This document shows positions 43,579 to 52,078 of a stretch of 64,000 bases of DNA, piece after piece. Source of the DNA: JAICWY01 sp964531205 (lineage in GTDB: Bacteria; Vulcanimicrobiota; Vulcanimicrobiia; Vulcanimicrobiales; Vulcanimicrobiaceae); the NCBI GenBank assembly GCA_964531205.1, contig CAZHGH010000004.1, positions 1-64,000 of the forward strand, read 5' to 3'. Within the stretch, counting starts at the first letter, position 1. Every line of letters begins with the position of its first letter. The translations under genes and the position numbers were made by a program. The notes under the pieces are model-generated. The model was not told the DNA's origin. It worked only from the letters and a program-made list of their open reading frames with translations, and did not search any database.

Positions 43579-44354
43579 AGCGACCCTGACTGCTTCGACA
43601 TGCCTCCGTCTATAAACAGCGATGCGCCTGTCACGTACGCGGCTTCGTCGGAGGCAAGATATGCGGCCATGTGCGCCACTTCATCAGGCGTTCCCATACG
43701 ACGGAGCGGAATTTCGTCGAGCAAAGCCTGAAGCTTATCCGGATCTCGCTTTACCGGTTTATCCATCGGCGTGTCGATCGCGCCCGGACAGATGTTGTTT
43801 ATCGTAATGCTATAAGGGGCCAACTCGACGCTGAGCGTACGCGTAAGCATTCGCAGCGCACCCTTTGCCGCGCAGTAGGCCGAATTCGACGGCATTGAAA
43901 TCTCTTCGTGAATGGACGAGATGTTGATAATGCGGCCGCCTTGCTGTTGCGCGATCATCTGCTTTACCGCGGCTTGCGTGCACATCCACACGCCGGTCAC
44001 GTCGACCGCGAATGTCTTTTCATAGACCTCGAGCGGCATCTCGACGAACGGATGATGCTCCTCGATGGCAGCATTATTCACCGCAATGTCGAGCCTGCCG
44101 TAACGTTCGACCGCAGCGTTTACCAACTGCTGCACTTCGGCTGCTTTAGAAACGTCCGCTCCGAACGCAAAAGCGATCCCGCCGAAACCTTCGATCTCCC
44201 GAAGAAGCGCGTCGGCCGGTGCGCGATCGCCGTGATAATTGATGACGACGGACGCGCCTTCGCGCGCCATCGCGAGGCAAATCGCTTTGCCGATGCCCGT
44301 ATCGCCGCCCGTCACAAAGGCGACCTTGCCATGCAATCTCCCGTTAGTCGCCAT
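43575..44354 (-). CDS. Short-chain dehydrogenase, glucose 1-dehydrogenase-like
   Basis: 259 residues from ATG 44354, overlapping the end of the FAD/Fe-S gene by 11 bp. Classical SDR with all motifs: TGGDTGIGKAI (cofactor), NNAA, SSIHE with catalytic Ser, and SAYCAAKGALR with Tyr/Lys. The C-terminal lid and YVTGASLFIDGGMSKQSGSL ending are typical of glucose 1-dehydrogenase/3-oxoacyl reductase-like enzymes. Probably oxidises an aldose or reduces a keto sugar in the cytoplasm. Its stop overlaps the glycosidase start by four bases. Confidence 0.9.
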   Translation of the reverse strand: MATNGRLHGKVAFVTGGDTGIGKAICLAMAREGASVVINYHGDRAPADALLREIEGFGGIAFAFGADVSKAAEVQQLVNAAVERYGRLDIAVNNAAIEEHHPFVEMPLEVYEKTFAVDVTGVWMCTQAAVKQMIAQQQGGRIINISSIHEEISMPSNSAYCAAKGALRMLTRTLSVELAPYSITINNICPGAIDTPMDKPVKRDPDKLQALLDEIPLRRMGTPDEVAHMAAYLASDEAAYVTGASLFIDGGMSKQSGSL

Positions 44355-47300
44355 GTCCGTCGCCGGAACGCAGTAGCATAATGCCCGCCAGCGTGGCAAC
44401 GGCGATCGCGCCGAGTACGGCGTAGCCGCGGACAATGATTTGCCGGCGCCGCGTCTCGCTGTCGGGCATGAAACGGCGCTCCGGATATGCGTCATGCGCG
44501 CGATCGCCTTGGGCGTGCGGGCGCTCTCGCGCGTCGATCGCCATCTTCATTACTTCCGCCGGATGCAACGCTCGCCGCTTCGTCGTTTGCATAATCTGTT
44601 CGCGGCAGCTGAAGCCATCTGCAACGATTATGGTCTCCGGCTTTGCCGCGCGAACTTTCGGAAGCAGCACGCGCTCGCCACATTTGATGGACATATCGTA
44701 GTGGCTGTCCTCAAAACCAAACGCGCCGGCCATTCCGCAGCACCCGCTCTCAAGCGTCTCGTGTTCGATCTGCATCTGGTCGAACACGTGCGTCTCCGAT
44801 GTCGGGTCGAGCACCGATTTTTTATGGCAATGCTCGTGAACGATAGCGTCGCGATCGAGTTTCGGCGGTTTATAGTGCTCCTCGCGCTCGGCCTTTTTGT
44901 TGAGGAACGTTTCGAGCGCGTACGTTTGAGCGGCAAGCCGCGACGCATCCATGTCATTTGCCAGCATGTCTTGCATTTCGTCCTTGAATACGGAGAGACA
45001 AGACGGCTCCAAGCCCACAAGTGGAACGCCTTCGCGGATGAGCGGACGCAATTCATCGAGTATCGCGTGTAATTGCCGCTGCGCTTGGTCGAGCATGCCG
45101 TAGTCGTAAAGCGGCCGTCCGCAACAGATTTGGCGCGGCGGAATCAGCACGTGGTAGCCGGCGTCTTCCAAAACCTCAACGGCCGCCTGAGCAGTTTGCG
45201 GATGGAAATACTCGTTCCACGTATCGGTCCACAGAATGGCGCGCTCTTTGCCCACGTTGCGCGGCGAGCGTTTGGCAAACCATTGCCGGAACGTGTAATC
45301 CGCGAACATCGGTATCTCACGCTGCGGCGCAATCGACGCGATCTTTTTCAGCAGCGTGCTGAACGGAGGCGCCTGTGAGAAGAAATTCGCCACACCCGGT
45401 ATGTACGAGGCAACTTTAGCCCACACGAACATGTAGCCGAACAGCCACATGTGCAACGGGCGCGGCTTGCCTTTGAAGTAATGATGCAAAAACTCGGCCT
45501 TGTACGTCGCCATGTCGACGTTGACCGGGCATTCGTGTTTGCAGCCTTTGCAGGCCAGACAATACTCCAGCGACTCCTTGACCGTTTCGTCTTTCCAGCC
45601 GCGCGTCATGGGATCGCCCTGGAGCATCTCGAACAGCAGGCGCGCGCGGCCCCGCGTCGAGTACTTCTCTTCGAGCGAGACCATGTAGCTCGGACACATT
45701 GTGCCCTTATCATGCTTACGGCAGACGCCCGCACCCACGCATCGGTTCGCAGCGTACGCAAAGCTATGATGATCTTTTTCCAGCGGAAATTTCGTCGGCG
45801 GATCCCACGGTTCATAGTTCGTGCCCCAGCGCAGGTTCTCGTCGATGCGATAAGGCTTGACGACTTTTCCGGGGTTCATTTTGTTGTGCGGATCGAACGC
45901 GGTCTTGAACTCCCAAAATGCGTGCACAAGGTCGTCGCCATACATGATGGGCAACAGTTCTGCGCGGACCTGACCGTCGCCGTGCTCGCCCGAAACGGAA
46001 CCCTCGTATTTCACGACGATATGCGCCATTTCGTGCACGAATTTGCGGTATTTTTCGATGCCGTCTTTAGTAAACAAATCGAAGTTGATCCGGCAGTGCA
46101 CGCAGCCCTGTCCGAAATGGCCGTAAATCGATGCCATGTACTCGTACTGCTGCATCTTCTGCTGGAATTCGCGCAGATATTTGCCGAGATATTCGGGTGC
46201 GACGGCCGAATCTTCCCATCCGGGATAAAACTCCGGCTGATTCGGAATCTTTGCGTTGACGCCGAGACCCGCTTCTCGAATCTTGAAGATCTCGTCCATC
46301 TTATGCTGGTCGCTGACGACGCGCGCGCGGCGCACGTCGTCGCTTTGCCGCTTCAGATCCTCAACGAGGGCCTCGGCTTTTGCTTCCGCTTCCTCCTTCG
46401 TATCCGCGCCGAAAAGCGCGATCATCCATGCGTGACCGGCCGGAAAAAGCTCCTCTTGTTCGTGCGGATTCTGGCCCTTCTCGTGCATGTGCTGGAAGAG
46501 CGTTTCATCCATGCCTTCGACGGCGTGCGGATAGTGCGCGTTGCAGATAGGAACGTGGTCGCCGACGGTTGCGATGTCTTCGAAGCCAATCAGTGCAAGA
46601 GCGGTATGTTTTGGATTCGGCACAAGCCGAAGCGTCAGCTCGAGAACGTGCACGCACGTGCCTTCGGTACCGATCAGGGCGCGAGCGACGTTAAAACCGT
46701 TTTCCTCTAGCAATTGGTTGAGGTTGTAGCCGGAGACTCGCCGCGGAATATCGGGAAAGCGCTCGCGGACACGAGCGCCGTATGTGTCGCGAATCTGCTT
46801 GAGCTTCGCGTAGATTTCGCCTTCACGTCCGCCACGCCGGATGATGTCTTCCAGCTGCGCCGGCGTCGTCGAGCCCACGCGCATGCGCATTCCGTCGTGC
46901 AGCAGAACTTCAACTTCGTAAACGTTTTCTTCCATGCGGCCCGCGTATTCCGCGGGCATGCCGCACGCGTTATTGCCGAACATGCCGCCGATGTTGCAGC
47001 GGTTATGCGTCGATGGGGCCGGGCCGAACGTAAGGCCGTCTTTTTGCACGGCTTTACGAAGGTCGTCGAGTACAACGCCGGGCTCGACGATGGCAATGCT
47101 ATTCGCCACATCGATTTCCAGAATGTGGTTCATGTATTTGCTGTAGTCGAAGATGACCGCAGCATTGCAGCTTGCGCCGGTTAAACTCGTGCCGCCGCCG
47201 CGCGGTGTTGCGGGCGCGCCATGCTTGTTGCATACGCGCATCGCGGCCTGCGCGTCATTTGCATCGGCTGGAAGAACCACGCAAACGGGAATCTGCCGGT

Positions 47301-47472
47301 AGTTGGACGCGTCCGTCGAGTACATGGCGCGATAGCCGTCGTCGAAGTGCACCTCGCCGCGCACCGCTGCGCGGAGATCGCGTTCCAACGCGGCGACGTC
47401 GATGTTCAAGTCCTTCGCATTTACTGCATGCGCGCGGCCGTCACCGGTAGTCTCAATAATCCTTATCGTCAA
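44344..47472 (-). CDS. FAD- and Fe-S-binding 2-hydroxyacid dehydrogenase (YdiJ/D-lactate dehydrogenase-like)
   Basis: 1042 residues from TTG 47472, which overlaps the upstream stop (TTGA). N-terminal FAD-binding domain (PRGGGTSLTGASCN, GGMFGNNACGMPAEYAGRM). The FAD-linked oxidase C-domain comes next, then two 4Fe-4S motifs (CVGAGVC, CLACKGCKHECPV) and two CCG domains (CCGRPLYDYG, SGCCGMAGAFGFE). Similar to the E. coli YdiJ layout and to D-lactate/D-2-hydroxyglutarate dehydrogenases that pass electrons to the quinone pool. The C-terminus adds a membrane helix (YAVLGAIAVATLAGIMLL), which would hold it at the inner membrane. Confidence 0.88.
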   Translation of the reverse strand: MTIRIIETTGDGRAHAVNAKDLNIDVAALERDLRAAVRGEVHFDDGYRAMYSTDASNYRQIPVCVVLPADANDAQAAMRVCNKHGAPATPRGGGTSLTGASCNAAVIFDYSKYMNHILEIDVANSIAIVEPGVVLDDLRKAVQKDGLTFGPAPSTHNRCNIGGMFGNNACGMPAEYAGRMEENVYEVEVLLHDGMRMRVGSTTPAQLEDIIRRGGREGEIYAKLKQIRDTYGARVRERFPDIPRRVSGYNLNQLLEENGFNVARALIGTEGTCVHVLELTLRLVPNPKHTALALIGFEDIATVGDHVPICNAHYPHAVEGMDETLFQHMHEKGQNPHEQEELFPAGHAWMIALFGADTKEEAEAKAEALVEDLKRQSDDVRRARVVSDQHKMDEIFKIREAGLGVNAKIPNQPEFYPGWEDSAVAPEYLGKYLREFQQKMQQYEYMASIYGHFGQGCVHCRINFDLFTKDGIEKYRKFVHEMAHIVVKYEGSVSGEHGDGQVRAELLPIMYGDDLVHAFWEFKTAFDPHNKMNPGKVVKPYRIDENLRWGTNYEPWDPPTKFPLEKDHHSFAYAANRCVGAGVCRKHDKGTMCPSYMVSLEEKYSTRGRARLLFEMLQGDPMTRGWKDETVKESLEYCLACKGCKHECPVNVDMATYKAEFLHHYFKGKPRPLHMWLFGYMFVWAKVASYIPGVANFFSQAPPFSTLLKKIASIAPQREIPMFADYTFRQWFAKRSPRNVGKERAILWTDTWNEYFHPQTAQAAVEVLEDAGYHVLIPPRQICCGRPLYDYGMLDQAQRQLHAILDELRPLIREGVPLVGLEPSCLSVFKDEMQDMLANDMDASRLAAQTYALETFLNKKAEREEHYKPPKLDRDAIVHEHCHKKSVLDPTSETHVFDQMQIEHETLESGCCGMAGAFGFEDSHYDMSIKCGERVLLPKVRAAKPETIIVADGFSCREQIMQTTKRRALHPAEVMKMAIDARERPHAQGDRAHDAYPERRFMPDSETRRRQIIVRGYAVLGAIAVATLAGIMLLRSGDGHGD

Positions 47473-48728
47473 ACCGCAAATCTCTCCGCGTCTGCGAGTT
47501 TCAATTCGAGTCCGATGCCCGGACGATCGGGATCCGGTTCCAACGTGCCTTCATGTACGTCTCGCGTCCCATCGAACAGCAGGCNNNNNNNNNNNNNNNN
47601 NNNNNNNNNNNNNNNNNNNNNNNNNNNNNNNNNNNNNNNNNNNNNNNNNNNNNNNNNNNNNNNNNNNNNNNNNNNNNNNNNNNNCGTGCCTTCATGTACG
47701 TCTCGCGTCCCATCGAACAGCAGGCGTTCGATTCGCACGTGATCGCAGAAGTACTCTATATGGCGCAGCATCTTCGCCGCGGACGCGCCTGGGAGTGTTA
47801 CGTACGGGGCGCAATGGCTCGATAGCGGTACGGCATAGGACTGACAGAGCGCGTCGACGGCGAGAAACCCCGTGTAGCCGCCGCATCGCGTAACGTCAGC
47901 CTGAACTACATCGGCCGCACCTGCTTCGATGATGCGCTGAAACGTGTACGGCACCCATCCATACTCGCCGTTGCTGATTTCCATAACCGCAGGCGCGCGA
48001 TCTCGCACGAAGCGGTTCCCCTGTAGATCGTTGTGATAGACCGGCTCCTCATACCACGTAACGCCTTCATCCGCGAACGGCTTCGCAAGTTCGAGCGCCT
48101 GTTTCACCGCGTATGCGCCGTTAGCATCGACAAAGAGCTGCGCGCCTTGCCCAATCGCTTTACGTGCCGCCGCGACGCGTTGCGGATCCGCTTCCGGATC
48201 GCGTCCGACCTTCATTTTTACGCGCGGTATGCCGTCTGCGTGCACCCACGCCGCGAGCTGCTCGGTTAAGCGGCGTTGCGAGTATGACGTGAAGCCGCCG
48301 CTGCCGTAGACCGGCGCGCGCGTTCGCGACGCGCCAAGCAGAACGTTAACCGGCGCATCCAACACTTTTCCTTTGAGATCCCACAACGCGATGTCGACCG
48401 CCGAAATCGCCATCGAGGCGATCCCTTCGGGCCCATTGTTGCGGACCTTCGCATACATGTCCGAATAACGTGCCGACGTCTCTAACGCATCTTTATGAAG
48501 GAGCGCTTCCTTCAGCAGCCCGTCGATGACCTTCGCTGCGGATGCATCCGCGTACGTGTAACCAATGCCGATCGTGCCGCCGGCGTGGACCTCGACGTAC
48601 ACCAGCGTCGTCGAAGTCCATTTCAGAGTGCCGTCGGATTCTTCGGGATCCTCCGTCGGAATTTTATACGCACGCGCGTGTACCGACTCGATCGGACACT
48701 GGGCGCGTACAGCTCCGGCAGTCGTCAC
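47469..48728 (-). CDS. Enolase-superfamily sugar acid dehydratase (mandelate racemase type), interrupted by scaffold gap
   Basis: Collapsing the gap (100 N plus a 41-bp duplicate, 141 bp, in frame) gives 372 residues from GTG 48728. Barrel motifs: VKMKVGRD (KxK base), FVDANGAY (metal Asp), WYEEPV (metal Glu), ISNGEYG (metal Glu), QADVTRCGG and SSHCAP (His). This is the MR subgroup, which abstracts the proton alpha to a carboxylate; most members dehydrate aldonates or other sugar acids. It starts 3 bp after the TPP enzyme and overlaps the FAD/Fe-S gene by four bases. Confidence 0.88.
   Translation of the reverse strand: MTTAGAVRAQCPIESVHARAYKIPTEDPEESDGTLKWTSTTLVYVEVHAGGTIGIGYTYADASAAKVIDGLLKEALLHKDALETSARYSDMYAKVRNNGPEGIASMAISAVDIALWDLKGKVLDAPVNVLLGASRTRAPVYGSGGFTSYSQRRLTEQLAAWVHADGIPRVKMKVGRDPEADPQRVAAARKAIGQGAQLFVDANGAYAVKQALELAKPFADEGVTWYEEPVYHNDLQGNRFVRDRAPAVMEISNGEYGWVPYTFQRIIEAGAADVVQADVTRCGGYTGFLAVDALCQSYAVPLSSHCAPYVTLPGASAAKMLRHIEYFCDHVRIERLLFDGTRDVHEGTXXXXXXXXXXXXXXXXXXXXXXXXXXXXXXXXXXLLFDGTRDVHEGTLEPDPDRPGIGLELKLADAERFAV
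47544..47725. other. Scaffold gap with 41-bp duplicated flanks
   Basis: 100 N (47585-47684) lie between identical 41-bp copies (47544-47584 and 47685-47725). Collapsing keeps the dehydratase frame. The overlap is shorter than the 55 bp at the other gaps. Confidence 0.88.
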
Positions 48729-48731
48729 GCG

Positions 48732-50534
48732 CTACGATCCTTTCTTCGCCGGCTCGTCGGATCGCCGCGGAATGATGCCGGAGATCATCTGTTTGATCGA
48801 CTGCGTAACCACGCCCGGTTCCCCAGCAGCTTCTTTGCGCGCCGCCTGTAGGAAGTGCATCGCTTGTTCGCGCGTAATGTGTGGCGGCAACGTCGCGACG
48901 TCGCCGTTCACCATCGCCTCGAGCACGACGGGACGTTGCGAACTCAGCGCCTCGTCCCATGCCGCGTCGACCTCGTCGGGCGAGTCCACGCGTATGCCTT
49001 TGAAGCCGAGCGTCTCGCCAAATTGCGCGTACGCGAAGTTCGGCAACGGTTGGGTTTCCATGTTGCGCGGCGCCCCGCCGAGAATGCGCTGCTCCCAAGT
49101 AACCTGGTTGAGATCTTGGTTGTTCATCACGAAGAAAATGATCCGCGGATCGCTCCAGGTCTTCCAGTAGCGATGCACCGTGATGAGTTCGTTGATGCCG
49201 TTCATCTGCATCGCACCGTCGCCGGGCATCGATATGACGAGCCTATCCGGAAACGCAAACTTCGCGGCGATCGCATACGGCACGGCGCTTCCCATCGTAG
49301 CTAGATTTCCCGAAAGCGAAATCTTCATGCCCTTCCGGACCATGATGTGACGCGCAAGCCAATTGGTCGGCGTTCCTGCATCGCCTGTGAGGATCGCATT
49401 CGCCGGAAGCTTCTCATTAAGCGAAGTGAACAGCAATTGCGGATTGACGGGCGGCGCCTCTTGATGCGCGCGATCCTGCTCGATGCGATACCATTCTTCT
49501 TTGTTTTTCGCAACGCTCTCACGCCATGACGTGTCGCTCTTCTGCTGCAGATACGACAATAACACCGCAAGCGTATCCGCCGCATCGCCTTCGAGATTGA
49601 CGTCCGCCGGGTAGCGCAAGCCTAAATAGCGCGGATCGATATCGATCTGCACGGCCGGTACGGAACCGTCTTTCGGCAAGAATTCCGCGTACGGGAAGTT
49701 CGTCCCGACCATCAGTAATGCGTCGCACTGCTCCATGATGTCCGAACTCGGCCGCGTCCCTAGCAAACCGATCGTGCCCGTGACCCACGGCAGGTCGTCC
49801 GGTAAAACGTCCTTACCGAGCAGCGCCTTCGCACAGCACGCCTGTAATTTATCCGCGACGGCAACAATCTCGTCACTCGCATGTTTCGCGCCCGCACCGA
49901 CGAGCATCGCCACTTTTTGCGCGCCGTTCAGAATTTCGGCTGCACGCTGCAGATCCGGCGCGCGCGGAATGATCATTGGCCTTGAGTAACCAATGCCGCT
50001 ATGCGCAGTGTTGTGTTTGCGAGGCGGCTCTGCGTAGTCTTCCTCCTGCAGATCCTTCGGGAAGATTACGGTTGCGACGCCGCGCAACCCCATGGCAGTG
50101 CGAAACGCGCGGTCCACGACGTGACGCGTCGCCATCGTGCTGGTGATGGTGTAGCTGTACTCACTAACATCTTTGAATAGGACTTGAAGGTCCACTTCCT
50201 GTTGATACGAGCTTCCCATCGCCATAGTCGCCGCTTGTCCGACGATCGCAACGACCGGCGCATGATCCATCTTTGCGTCGTACAGACCGTTGAGCAGGTG
50301 GATCGCGCCCGGGCCGGAGGTGGCCAGGCACACGCCCACTTCTCCCGTAAATTTCGCGTGCGCACATGCCATGAACGCCGCCATCTCTTCGTGGCGCACT
50401 TGAATAAATTGTAATTTATCTTCGAACTGCTCTAGCGCGCCGAGCAACCCGTTGATGCCGTCGCCGGGATATCCGTAGATCCGCGTCACGCCCCAATCTA
50501 CGAGGCGTTGTAGTAAAAATGCACTTGCGTTCAC
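48732..50534 (-). CDS. Thiamine pyrophosphate enzyme, pyruvate oxidase/acetolactate synthase-like (YdaP type)
   Basis: 600 residues from GTG 50534, with GAGGAG about 13 nt upstream behind an A-rich spacer. Three-domain TPP enzyme: pyrimidine domain with the activating Glu in IQVRHEEMAAFMACAHAK, central domain, and TPP-binding GDGAMQMNGINELITVHRYW to MNNQDLNQVTW. FAD ligand residues are not clear. The family decarboxylates pyruvate-like 2-keto acids to acyl phosphates or acetolactate. As first gene of the seven-gene operon it may process the 2-keto acid produced by the dehydratase. The exact substrate is uncertain. Confidence 0.88.
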   Translation of the reverse strand: MNASAFLLQRLVDWGVTRIYGYPGDGINGLLGALEQFEDKLQFIQVRHEEMAAFMACAHAKFTGEVGVCLATSGPGAIHLLNGLYDAKMDHAPVVAIVGQAATMAMGSSYQQEVDLQVLFKDVSEYSYTITSTMATRHVVDRAFRTAMGLRGVATVIFPKDLQEEDYAEPPRKHNTAHSGIGYSRPMIIPRAPDLQRAAEILNGAQKVAMLVGAGAKHASDEIVAVADKLQACCAKALLGKDVLPDDLPWVTGTIGLLGTRPSSDIMEQCDALLMVGTNFPYAEFLPKDGSVPAVQIDIDPRYLGLRYPADVNLEGDAADTLAVLLSYLQQKSDTSWRESVAKNKEEWYRIEQDRAHQEAPPVNPQLLFTSLNEKLPANAILTGDAGTPTNWLARHIMVRKGMKISLSGNLATMGSAVPYAIAAKFAFPDRLVISMPGDGAMQMNGINELITVHRYWKTWSDPRIIFFVMNNQDLNQVTWEQRILGGAPRNMETQPLPNFAYAQFGETLGFKGIRVDSPDEVDAAWDEALSSQRPVVLEAMVNGDVATLPPHITREQAMHFLQAARKEAAGEPGVVTQSIKQMISGIIPRRSDEPAKKGS

Positions 50535-50577
50535 TTTTTTTTGGCTCTCCTCTGTGCATCTTTGTGATACCCAACTA

Positions 50578-50599
50578 TGTCATCGTGAGGTATCGAACG
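50578..50599 (+). repeat. Dispersed hairpin repeat, fragment E
   Basis: TGTCATCGTGAGGTATCGAA matches the first 20 or so bases of the repeat core, without the hairpins. It lies between the cytochrome c gene end (50613) and the TPP enzyme start (50534), both on the minus strand. Confidence 0.55.
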
Positions 50600-50612
50600 C
50601 CAGCTTTATCGG

Positions 50613-51311
50613 CTACTCCGTCGTCCCGATCCGCCGGACAAACAATACCAGCAAGCCGATGCCCAGGGCCCAGGCAATGAAGCCTTCCGCCACCGGACCC
50701 AAATTCGCAAGTTGCAAACCGCCCGGATTGTATGGAAAGCGCTGCAAATATTGCACGTACGCAATCACGTCACCCATAGCGTTATCGTCTATGACTTTTG
50801 GCCCGAACCTCGGCATCACATCCGGGCCCATGCGAACGGCGTCCGCAATTTGTTGCGGGTTCACGTTCATCAACTCCGGCGCAACGTTGCGATAGCCTAC
50901 GCTGGCGCCATGCCCCGTTGCACCGTGGCAAGCCTGACAATTATCTTCGAAAACGCGGCGGCCGCTCTCGATCTTTCCCGGCAAAACGAGCGGTAATTGC
51001 TTCTCACCGCTGGACCGGGTCATGACATACGCAACGATGGCATCGATTTGTCCAGGCGGAAACCGCGGTGGACGATCGTATTCTTGTTGAAACGGCGCTT
51101 CCGCCGGCATGCGTCCCGTCGTCAATTCGAAATGAACGTCACCGGCATCGACATTGATAAGCGGCGGCGCTTGCGCCGAACCTTCCAGATGCTCGCCATG
51201 ACACGAGGAACAATGCACTTCGTACAACTGCCGCCCTTCGCGCACCTCATCCGGCAAAGGGTGCGCGAAGTCGATTTGCGCGATCAGAAACGCGGCTAGA
51301 TGAACGATCAC
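50613..51311 (-). CDS. qcrC: Diheme cytochrome c subunit of the bc1 complex
   Basis: 232 residues from GTG 51311, which overlaps the ctaG stop (GTGA); the longer frame from 51401 is an artefact. Two heme-attachment motifs, CSSCH and CQACH, with axial Met candidates PAEAPF and VMPRFGP. An N-terminal signal-anchor (VIVHLAAFLIAQ) exports it and a C-terminal helix (EGFIAWALGIGLLVLFVRRI) anchors it. This matches the diheme QcrC of Actinobacteria, which passes electrons directly to cytochrome oxidase in a supercomplex. It is last in the ctaE-qcrA-qcrB-ctaG-qcrC run. Confidence 0.85.
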   Translation of the reverse strand: MIVHLAAFLIAQIDFAHPLPDEVREGRQLYEVHCSSCHGEHLEGSAQAPPLINVDAGDVHFELTTGRMPAEAPFQQEYDRPPRFPPGQIDAIVAYVMTRSSGEKQLPLVLPGKIESGRRVFEDNCQACHGATGHGASVGYRNVAPELMNVNPQQIADAVRMGPDVMPRFGPKVIDDNAMGDVIAYVQYLQRFPYNPGGLQLANLGPVAEGFIAWALGIGLLVLFVRRIGTTE

Positions 51312-52078
51312 GTCGCACTCGCCGTTCCGCGCTCCGCCGCCGCCCACACCCCGGCGGTGCACATGAACGACGCGAACAGCAGGAAGCCGCCGAAAATCCA
51401 CATCATATCTGCGCCGTTATGCTGATCCGTCAGCGCGGCAGACCCGAGCGCTGCCGCATAATGTGGATACATCACCGATCGTGTTGCATTTAGCGCAAAG
51501 CCCAGAAACGCGCCTTGCGGAATCGCTAAGAAGAGATAGAACATTCGCACAGCATAGGGCACGGGACGCGGCGCGTAGCCCACTTGAACGACGGCATTCC
51601 AAAACAGCAACGCCGAACCAATAAAGAGCAGGTGTTCCACAACGTGGACCACCGGATACTCCAGCGCCAGTTCGTACAACGGCGAAAAATGCGCGCCCCA
51701 GAGGACGAACACGTACACTAACCACGCGGTAACCGGTGAAAACAGCGCGCGGCCGGACGCGGAATGCGAAAAGGCGGTGATTTTGCGGGCCATTGGTACA
51801 GGAGAGACCGCAACGGTCAAAAGCAGCGGAGCACCGAGCAAGAGCAGTGGCGGCGCTATCATCAACATGACGATGTGCTGCAGCATGTGAGCGGCAAACG
51901 ACGTGTCTGCCGCGGCATCCGCCCAAGGCGAAAGCGCCGCCGTAAGCAGCGCGCATCCACTGAGGAACGCAACGACGCGAAGAGGTGAAAACGCACGGTT
52001 TGGATATCGTCGCGTATACTCTCTCACTGCACAGAGATATGCGCCGGCCGCTGCGGCGCCGAACAGCAGCGCAATCAT
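51308..52078 (-). CDS. ctaG: Cytochrome c oxidase assembly protein CtaG (caa3_CtaG family)
   Basis: 256 residues with seven membrane helices. Family signatures: SFAAHMLQHIVMLMIAPPLL, VVHVVEHLLFIGSALLFWNA and a C-terminal YAAALGSAALTDQHNGADMM. It helps insert copper into the oxidase. The ATG overlaps the qcrB stop by one base (TGATG). Placement between qcrB and qcrC is unusual for actinobacteria-type clusters and argues that bc1 and oxidase biogenesis are co-expressed. Confidence 0.88.
   Translation of the reverse strand: MIALLFGAAAAGAYLCAVREYTRRYPNRAFSPLRVVAFLSGCALLTAALSPWADAAADTSFAAHMLQHIVMLMIAPPLLLLGAPLLLTVAVSPVPMARKITAFSHSASGRALFSPVTAWLVYVFVLWGAHFSPLYELALEYPVVHVVEHLLFIGSALLFWNAVVQVGYAPRPVPYAVRMFYLFLAIPQGAFLGFALNATRSVMYPHYAAALGSAALTDQHNGADMMWIFGGFLLFASFMCTAGVWAAAERGTASAT

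Noticed and set aside
45451..46710. 419-codon plus-strand frame inside the FAD/Fe-S gene
   Set aside because: Antisense shadow of a well-supported gene.
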